Assembly (NCBI GenBank): GCA_027009865.1
Contig: JALVCR010000142.1
Location: 1 to 11,198 of the forward strand
Reading direction: 5' to 3'
DNA: 11,198 nt
DNA from: Campylobacterales bacterium
GTDB lineage: Bacteria; Campylobacterota; Campylobacteria; Campylobacterales; JAADDG01
The translations under genes were made by a program, and so were the position numbers. Shown one piece after another: positions 6,618 to 11,198 of the stretch; the first letter of the stretch is position 1; every line of letters starts with the position of its first letter. The notes under the pieces were generated by a model. That model worked only from the letters and a program-made list of their open reading frames with translations, did no database searches and was not told where the DNA came from.

Positions 6618-6638
6618 ATCCTCTCCTTTATTTTACTC

Positions 6639-7520
6639 TTATTTTTTGAAAATTTTTACTGCTTTTTCTTTAAATTCTTCAAGTTTATTTTTCAACTCTT
6701 CAAAAAGTTTCCCTGGTTTATTTTCACCCTTTATCTCTTTTTCTATCTTTTCTATAGAATCTTCAAGCATTTTATAAGTTGTGTCAGATTCGCTTGTATA
6801 TCCCAAAGCTTCAGCTATTTTTAGATCCTCTTTAGCAACTTTTAAGTTATCTAAAGCTTTATCCTTTTTATTTTCTTTAGCCAATTTTTCAGCTTTTGCT
6901 ATTAAGGCTTGAGCTTGCAAGAGAGGAATTGGAGTTACCACCTCTACCGTAACAAAAGTCATTAAAGCTTGAGCTAAAATATTTTTAGCCTCATCAACTC
7001 TATTTTCATGTAAAAATTTAGCCGCAAGTTTTAAAGCGCTTGGATATGAAGCTAATGGAAGATTTACAGTTTTTAAAACTATCTCGCTTCTTAAAGTATC
7101 CAAAATTCTTCTTGCCTCTTGAACTTTATTCTCTTTTAAAAGAGCTTTAGCAGTTATTAGAGCCGTTTGAATATCTTTTAAACTTCCGGTAAAAGTATAA
7201 ATCTCTACCCCTGAATCTATAGGAATTAAAGCTGGAGCATTGGGAGCTGCCATAACAACTTCAAGTTTTCCTATCGCTTTTTCCAAAGTTTTTACGGCTT
7301 CATCTTTTTTGCCATTGTTTAATTCCTCTATAACTTTATTTGTCAAAGCAACGGCATCCACTGCCTCTTTAAAAATTTTAACCTCTTTATTCTCTTTTTC
7401 TATTTTAGCTTTGGCTTCCGAAACCGCTTTGTTTGAAGTAGCTTTGGTAGCCTCGCTTGCCAATAGATTAGATCCAGCTAAAAGCGCTGCGACAACTGTA
7501 GAAAGTATAACTTTTTTCAT
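6639..7520 (-). CDS. yfdX: YfdX family periplasmic protein
   Basis: This is a 293-residue exported protein: a Sec signal peptide (MKKVILSTVVAALLAGSNLLA, 1-21) with likely cleavage before SEATK, then a helical, Lys/Glu/Ala-rich mature part. YfdX of E. coli is a periplasmic protein under EvgA acid-response control, reported to act chaperone-like; its exact role is unsettled. The PF10938-like core here is about 45-245, with VVMAAPNAPALIPIDSGVEI (88-107) and VTVEVVTPIPLLQAQALIAK (190-209). Four short repeats of the type 'ENK-x-x-EA-x-x-x-L' occur near 70-80, 130-140, 171-181 and 216-226. It is longer than E. coli YfdX (about 211 residues), with an extra C-terminal Lys/Glu helix from about 250. 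AAGGAGG lies 5 nt before the ATG. It leads the unit with DUF1931 and hdeD, behind operator 2. Confidence 0.9.
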   Translation of the reverse strand: MKKVILSTVVAALLAGSNLLASEATKATSNKAVSEAKAKIEKENKEVKIFKEAVDAVALTNKVIEELNNGKKDEAVKTLEKAIGKLEVVMAAPNAPALIPIDSGVEIYTFTGSLKDIQTALITAKALLKENKVQEARRILDTLRSEIVLKTVNLPLASYPSALKLAAKFLHENRVDEAKNILAQALMTFVTVEVVTPIPLLQAQALIAKAEKLAKENKKDKALDNLKVAKEDLKIAEALGYTSESDTTYKMLEDSIEKIEKEIKGENKPGKLFEELKNKLEEFKEKAVKIFKK

Positions 7521-7545
7521 ATAAACCTCCTTAAAATTAAAATTG

Positions 7546-7558
7546 TTAAGTAAGTTTA
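7546..7558 (-). promoter_or_regulatory. Promoter of the yfdX-DUF1931-hdeD unit (-10 and start site)
   Basis: The minus strand reads TAAACT at 7558-7553, again exactly 21 nt downstream of the palindromic operator and preceded by AC, as at the DUF505 promoter. Taking the hexamer as -12 to -7 gives +1 near 7546, an operator centre at -41.5 and a leader of about 26 nt. No -35 hexamer is seen. Confidence 0.6.
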
Positions 7559-7579
7559 GTCTTTTTATTAAAATTTGTC

Positions 7580-7595
7580 TGCTACTTAAGTTGCA
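7580..7595. promoter_or_regulatory. Operator 2: near-perfect 16-bp palindrome
   Basis: TGCTACTTAAGTTGCA differs from operator 1 at one base and has one mismatch to perfect dyad symmetry. With flanks, TCTGCTACTTAAGT(A/T)GCAA is shared between the two sites (18 of 19 bases). It overlaps the stop codon (7582-7584) of the Crp/Fnr-family gene and lies 59 nt before the yfdX start. It is likely the activator site for the yfdX unit. Confidence 0.75.
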
Positions 7596-8250
7596 ATTTT
7601 GAAAGAAGAGAATTTATATTGTTAACAGTAAGTCTTTTTCTTTTTACATCTAAAATACCGTCCCTTTTTAACTGCTGAATATGACGGTTTACAACGTGCC
7701 TTACGGTCCCTATCAAATTGGCTATCTCTTCATGAGAGAGATCGTTTATTATTTTTAATTTGGGAGGATTTTTCAAATCAAGATTTCTAAGCAAAAGACG
7801 TATAAGACGGGTAGAAGTATCAAAAAGAGAGAGATCAATTGCCAAATTTTCAAGATGTCTCATATTTTTTGCAAGATAAGGAAAAAATATTTTATTAAAT
7901 TCTCTGCTACTTAAAAGAAGTTCTTTTACCACTTCAATTGGAACTTCAAAAAAACTTCCGTTATCCAAAGCGGTAGTCAATACCTCATGAGGCTCTCCGT
8001 CTAAAAGAGGAATAACATCAAACATATCGCCCGTAACTAAAATATTTAGTGTTTGCTCTTTAGATGTATCGAAATTAATCTCAGAGATTTTAAGACGCCC
8101 TTCCAAGATTATGTAAAAATATTTCAAAGTATCTTCAGAGTTTATAGGAGAAGAACTTTTTATAAAATTTCTAACTCTTCCGTTTCTTTTTAAAATCGAT
8201 ATTACATCCTCTTCAACTTTGCCAAAAATCGGCAGATTTTCAAGCTCCAT
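7582..8250 (-). CDS. Crp/Fnr family transcriptional regulator
   Basis: This is a 222-residue regulator with an N-terminal cyclic-nucleotide-binding-type beta-roll (about 5-110; FYIILEGRLKISEI 45-58, LVTGDMFDVIPLLDGEP 71-87), a dimer helix (about 120-155) and a C-terminal winged helix (168-210; LSHEEIANLIGTVRHVVNRH 171-190). In the recognition helix Arg184 and Arg189 align with CRP Arg180 and Arg185, but the CRP Glu181 position is His185. The protein has no cysteine at all, so no FNR-type Fe-S cluster or CooA-type heme-thiolate ligand, and the cAMP-contacting Arg-Ser of CRP is absent; the signal is unknown. The start has only a moderate AAGGCGG upstream. It lies directly upstream of yfdX on the same strand and probably controls it and the DUF505 unit. 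Family assignment is firm; targets are inferred. Confidence 0.94.
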   Translation of the reverse strand: MELENLPIFGKVEEDVISILKRNGRVRNFIKSSSPINSEDTLKYFYIILEGRLKISEINFDTSKEQTLNILVTGDMFDVIPLLDGEPHEVLTTALDNGSFFEVPIEVVKELLLSSREFNKIFFPYLAKNMRHLENLAIDLSLFDTSTRLIRLLLRNLDLKNPPKLKIINDLSHEEIANLIGTVRHVVNRHIQQLKRDGILDVKRKRLTVNNINSLLSKLQLK

Positions 8251-8363
8251 AAAAAGTTACCGCCTTTTTTGTAATTAAAAAAGTTTATTGAAAATTTGAT
8301 TAATATACGCTAAATGATATTAACGATATTATTAAATAATAAAATAACAAGGAAAGGAGCTAA
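8251..8363. promoter_or_regulatory. Divergent intergenic region between the regulator and the Sir2 gene
   Basis: This 113-nt very AT-rich region must hold promoters for both divergent genes. Visible structure is a direct repeat GATATTA at 8316-8322 and 8325-8331 and an AT-only palindrome TATTATT-A-AATAATA at 8327-8341. No copy of the TGCTACTTAAGTAGCA operator is present, so the regulator gene itself does not appear autoregulated through that site. AAAGGAG at 8353-8359 is the Sir2 ribosome binding site. Several hexamers could be -10 boxes and I cannot choose between them. Confidence 0.45.
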
Positions 8364-9191
8364 ATGAATCTTGAAAAAGCTATAAAAGAGGCCGCAAAAG
8401 AGATAAAAGAGAAAAATTATATTTTAATTACCGCAGGAGCCGGAATGGGCGTAGATAGCGGCCTACCCGATTTTAGAGGAAAAGAGGGCTTTTGGAGAGC
8501 ATACCCTTTTGCAAAAAAGCTTAATGTATCTTTTGAGGAGATGGCAAATCCCTATTGGTTTAGAAAAGATCCTAAATTAGCATGGGCATTTTACGGGCAT
8601 AGATTAAATCTTTACAGAAAAACGACTCCCCATGAAGGATTTTATAAACTCCTTTCAATAGCATCTCAAAAAAAAGATTATTTTGTTATCACTTCAAATG
8701 TTGACGGACAATTCCAAAAAGCTCTCTTTAACGAAGAGAAAATAGATGAGATACACGGTTCAATACACTATCTTCAGTGTCAAACTCCATGCACAAAAGA
8801 AATATGGAGCGCAAAAGATATACAAATAGAGATAGATATGGAAAATTTCAAAGCCTTAGATCCTCTTCCACTGTGTCCATATTGCAAAAAAGTGGCAAGA
8901 CCTAATATTTTGATGTTTGGAGATTTTGGATGGATTTTTGAAAGAGAAAAAATGCAAAGAGAGAGACTCTATAACTTTTTAAATCAATTAGATAAAAAAG
9001 ATTTGGCAATTATCGAAATAGGAGCGGGAGAAGCGGTGCCCACTATCCGTCTAACTTCAGAGGAGTTAGCAATAGAATATGAAGCAAGGCTTATAAGAAT
9101 AAATCCAAGAGATTTCAATACTCCTCAAAACGGCATTGCAATCCCCCTTACGGCAAAAAAAGCAATAGAGGAGATAGAAAAGCATCTCTAA
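8364..9191 (+). CDS. Sir2 family NAD-dependent protein deacylase
   Basis: This 275-residue sirtuin-type enzyme would remove acyl groups from lysine while consuming NAD. Visible motifs are the NAD-binding GAGMGVDSGLPDFRG (25-39), TSNVDGQFQKA (110-120; the canonical form is TQNID) with conserved Asn112 and Asp114, and HGSIHYLQC (131-139) with catalytic His131. The zinc cysteines are Cys139, Cys143, Cys171 and Cys174, followed by PNILMFGDFGW (180-190). The late GTS motif is replaced by GAGEAVPT (220-227). All catalytic and zinc residues are present, so it should be active, though it belongs to a divergent bacterial branch whose substrate specificity I cannot tell. The ATG has AAAGGAG 4 nt upstream. 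It is divergent from the Crp/Fnr regulator and ends 8 nt before the converging DUF255 gene. Confidence 0.92.
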   Translation: MNLEKAIKEAAKEIKEKNYILITAGAGMGVDSGLPDFRGKEGFWRAYPFAKKLNVSFEEMANPYWFRKDPKLAWAFYGHRLNLYRKTTPHEGFYKLLSIASQKKDYFVITSNVDGQFQKALFNEEKIDEIHGSIHYLQCQTPCTKEIWSAKDIQIEIDMENFKALDPLPLCPYCKKVARPNILMFGDFGWIFEREKMQRERLYNFLNQLDKKDLAIIEIGAGEAVPTIRLTSEELAIEYEARLIRINPRDFNTPQNGIAIPLTAKKAIEEIEKHL

Positions 9192-9199
9192 AGAGAATT

Positions 9200-11128
9200 T
9201 TATAATTTATCCTCTATCTCTTCAAAACTATTTCCAGATATAAAACAGCTATCTACATAGCAGGCAAGATAATTTTTATTATTAGAGCAAAGCAGATATA
9301 CAAAAGGTCTTTTTATTTTTCGCCTATCTATCTTCAAAAGATTCTCTTTTGAAGATTTTATGGTAATAATTTTAATTTTATCTTCTAAATATACTTTAAT
9401 AAGCGTAGGATAGGCGCTTGGATAGGAGTTTATAAAAGAAGCGTTTTTGATTAACATCTCTTTGGCTTTTTCATAAAGGGCTAAATTTTCTTTAAGAGAA
9501 GATAAAATAAAAATATTTTCTATCATCACAGAAGCCGGACTTCTATAAGAGCTATCTTCCATAGCAGCTAAAGCCTTAAAATCGTCATCACTTAAATACC
9601 ATCTTTCTTTATAAAACTTTTCCAAAGCCTCATTTGTAAATTTAAGAGCAAAATTTAGATAATTTTTATTAAAACTATACTCATAAGCCTCAATCAAAGC
9701 ACTTATTAAAAAGGAGTAATCTTCCAAAAGAGCTTTTATTTTAAGAGGTTTTGAAAATACCATCTGATGGTATAAAATTTCATCTTTATACAAATTTTTT
9801 AATAAAGCATCCAAAGAGATCAAAGCCTCCTTAGAGTATGTCTCATCTATATATTTTCCCGCTTCAAAAAGAGCCTTTATCATCAAAGCATTCCATGAAG
9901 TTAATATCTTATAATCTATAAAAGGATAACTCTTTTTGGCTCTGTTTCTTTTTAAAATCTCTTTTGCCTTCTCTATCTCCTCTTTGCTTAAATTCTCGTT
10001 TGAAGATATATACGGATTGCTTTGATAATCCTCAAAATTTCCCATAAGAGTAATTCCAAAATATTTTAAAACCTTTTTTGCCCTCTTTTTATCAAATCCG
10101 CCTTCTATTAAATCTTCTAAAGCATCCTCATATAAAAAAACAAAGTATTTCCCCTCTTCCCCATCACTATCTGCATCGCTCGCACTAAAAAACAATCCCT
10201 CTTTTCTAAATCTCTCAAAAATATTTGCAATGCTTTCTTTAACCACTCTTTCAAAAAGAGGATTTTTGGTGATATTATAAGCTTTCGAGTAAACTTCTAT
10301 CAAAGAAGCATTGGTATATAGCATCTTCTCAAAATGCGGAATCATCCATCTCTCATCCACGCTATATCTAAAAAAACCTCCCTCTATCTGATCATAAATT
10401 CCTCCTTTTGCCATAGCTTCAAAAGTTTCCAAAGCGATGTTTAAAGCTAATTGATCCTTGTTTATTCTATATATTTCAAGCAGTGTATCCAAAGCGCAAG
10501 CATGCGGAAATTTTGGAGCTTTCCCTATTCCTTTATATCTTTTATCAAAATTTTCAAAAACTCTTTTAACATAGAGTTTTTCTATATCTTTATCTATTTT
10601 TTCATCTTTTACTTTTGCTTTTTGCAAATTCTCCATAGCCGCCCTGATGCTTTCAGCGCTCTTTAAAACCTCGCTTTTCTCTTTTTTATAAACTTCAAGA
10701 AGATAAAGAAGTATTCTCTTAAGTCCCGGCCTTGAGTATCTATCGGTAGGAGGAATATAGGTATCAGCATAAAACACCCCTTTATCTGGAGTCATAACAA
10801 TACTCAGCGGCCATCCCCCGGCTCTTTTTCTCATTAAATAAAATATATCTTGATAATATTTATCAATTTGAGGCATCTCCTCTCTATCAACTTTTATCGA
10901 AACAAAATTTTCATTTAATATTTTTGCTATTTCCTCATTTTCAAAAGACTCTCTCTCCATTACGTGGCACCAGTGGCAAGTGCTGTAGCCTATCGATAAA
11001 AATATAGGTTTATCCTCTCTTTTTGCTTTCAAAAAAGCCTCTTTGCCCCAAGGATACCAATCCACCGGATTATGGGCGTGCTGTTTTAAATAAGGCGAAT
11101 GCTCATTTATCAATCTGTTGGTATGCAT
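9200..11128 (-). CDS. DUF255/YyaL-type thioredoxin-domain protein
   Basis: This is a 642-residue protein related to Bacillus YyaL and animal SPATA20. The N-terminal thioredoxin-fold DUF255 domain (about 1-165) carries the family signature HSPYLKQHAHNPVDWYPWG (10-28), the redox motif CHWC (51-54) followed by HVMERESF, and GGWPLSIVMTPD (104-115) with the expected cis-proline region. The rest is an alpha/alpha-barrel glycosidase-like domain with the conserved stretches GKAPKFPHA, GGIYDQIEGGFFRYSVD, MIPHFEKMLY and SASDADSDGEEGKYF. The physiological substrate is not established. I start it at 11128, where AGGAGGGGAGAAA precedes the ATG and the family begins, rather than at an in-frame ATG at 11164. 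Length is slightly below the usual 670-700. It has its own promoter. Confidence 0.93.
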   Translation of the reverse strand: MHTNRLINEHSPYLKQHAHNPVDWYPWGKEAFLKAKREDKPIFLSIGYSTCHWCHVMERESFENEEIAKILNENFVSIKVDREEMPQIDKYYQDIFYLMRKRAGGWPLSIVMTPDKGVFYADTYIPPTDRYSRPGLKRILLYLLEVYKKEKSEVLKSAESIRAAMENLQKAKVKDEKIDKDIEKLYVKRVFENFDKRYKGIGKAPKFPHACALDTLLEIYRINKDQLALNIALETFEAMAKGGIYDQIEGGFFRYSVDERWMIPHFEKMLYTNASLIEVYSKAYNITKNPLFERVVKESIANIFERFRKEGLFFSASDADSDGEEGKYFVFLYEDALEDLIEGGFDKKRAKKVLKYFGITLMGNFEDYQSNPYISSNENLSKEEIEKAKEILKRNRAKKSYPFIDYKILTSWNALMIKALFEAGKYIDETYSKEALISLDALLKNLYKDEILYHQMVFSKPLKIKALLEDYSFLISALIEAYEYSFNKNYLNFALKFTNEALEKFYKERWYLSDDDFKALAAMEDSSYRSPASVMIENIFILSSLKENLALYEKAKEMLIKNASFINSYPSAYPTLIKVYLEDKIKIITIKSSKENLLKIDRRKIKRPFVYLLCSNNKNYLACYVDSCFISGNSFEEIEDKL

Positions 11129-11156
11129 TTTCTCCCCTCCTAATAAAAATGTTATC

Positions 11157-11184
11157 ATTATCAAAAAAATAGTAATTTTTTCAA
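11157..11184 (-). promoter_or_regulatory. Sigma-70-like promoter of the DUF255 gene with Fur-like sequence
   Basis: The minus strand reads TTGAAA (11184-11179), a 16-nt spacer, then GATAAT (11162-11157), a reasonable housekeeping promoter giving a start near 11150. From the -10 onward it reads GATAATGATAACATTTTTA, matching 14 of 19 positions of the E. coli Fur-box consensus with the first 11 in a row. Iron control is therefore possible but weakly supported. Confidence 0.45.
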
Positions 11185-11198
11185 AACTTTTCCATATA

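Noticed and set aside
6513..6824. Plus-strand 103-codon hydrophobic open frame antisense to yfdX and DUF1931.
   Set aside because: Composition (Phe/Leu/Tyr runs) is what Lys/Glu-rich genes give on the opposite strand; not a credible membrane protein.
8327..8341. AT-only palindrome TATTATT-A-AATAATA before the Sir2 gene as an operator.
   Set aside because: Made solely of A and T in very AT-rich DNA and with no second copy in the window; listed only as part of the intergenic region.
9185..9196. Possible terminator hairpin TCTCT/AGAGA between the Sir2 and DUF255 genes.
   Set aside because: The stem is only 4-5 bp with a 2-4 nt loop and no clear T-run; too weak to call.
11129..11164. Upstream in-frame ATG for the DUF255 gene, adding 12 residues.
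   Set aside because: It would lie upstream of the mapped-looking promoter start (about 11150), and AGGAGGGGAG directly precedes the ATG at 11128.
1..11198. Mobile elements, CRISPR arrays, tRNA or rRNA genes.
   Set aside because: No transposase, integrase, spaced direct repeats or RNA-gene signatures seen; base composition looks even across the window.

Overview
The window looks like the chromosome of a Campylobacterota (Epsilonproteobacteria) organism, probably a thermophilic or hydrothermal-vent type of the Nautilia/Caminibacter/Nitratiruptor/Hydrogenimonas kind. This rests on AT-rich DNA, strong AAGGAGG-type ribosome binding sites, a yqeY-alaS pair, and a flgH gene behind a textbook sigma-54 promoter (TTGGAAC...TTGCTT). 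Several families are best known from Aquificota and archaea: DUF505, a DUF1931 histone-fold protein and an archaeal-type peroxiredoxin. The species assignment is inference. I see no tRNA, rRNA, CRISPR array, transposase or phage gene.

Left part (1-2690), housekeeping. The 5' part of alaS runs off the left edge and is preceded on the minus strand by yqeY, which has a GTG start. Divergent from these is flgH, the flagellar L-ring lipoprotein. It converges on hpf, a long-form ribosome hibernation factor, across a shared hairpin.

Central part (2689-8250), an all-minus-strand stress-type cluster. In transcription order: a Crp/Fnr-family regulator; yfdX, a DUF1931 double-histone-fold protein and hdeD as one unit; then a DUF505 protein and an archaeal-type peroxiredoxin as a second unit. 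The two units start from promoters of matching architecture. A 16-bp palindrome, TGCTACTTAAGT(A/T)GCA, lies exactly 21 nt upstream of a TAAAAT or TAAACT -10 hexamer at each, which places the dyad at about -41.5, the class II CRP activator position. The half-site geometry (5 bp - N6 - 5 bp) is CRP-like. The neighbouring regulator has a CRP-type recognition helix in which the Glu181 equivalent is His, and no visible cAMP, Fe-S or heme ligands. I infer that this regulator controls both units as a local regulon combining periplasmic and membrane acid-stress-type proteins (YfdX, HdeD), a nucleoid-type protein (DUF1931), an uncharacterised multi-winged-helix-like protein (DUF505) and peroxide removal. 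This is the best candidate for an undescribed system in the window.

Right part (8251-11198). A Sir2-family NAD-dependent deacylase diverges from the regulator and converges, 8 nt apart, on a large DUF255/YyaL-type thioredoxin-domain protein. The latter has its own sigma-70-like promoter overlapped by a partial Fur-box-like sequence.

The peroxiredoxin gene has an unusual feature: an in-frame 65-codon extension with its own strong ribosome binding site, and a second near-perfect ribosome binding site directly before the start of the conserved peroxiredoxin domain. All intergenic gaps are under about 200 nt.
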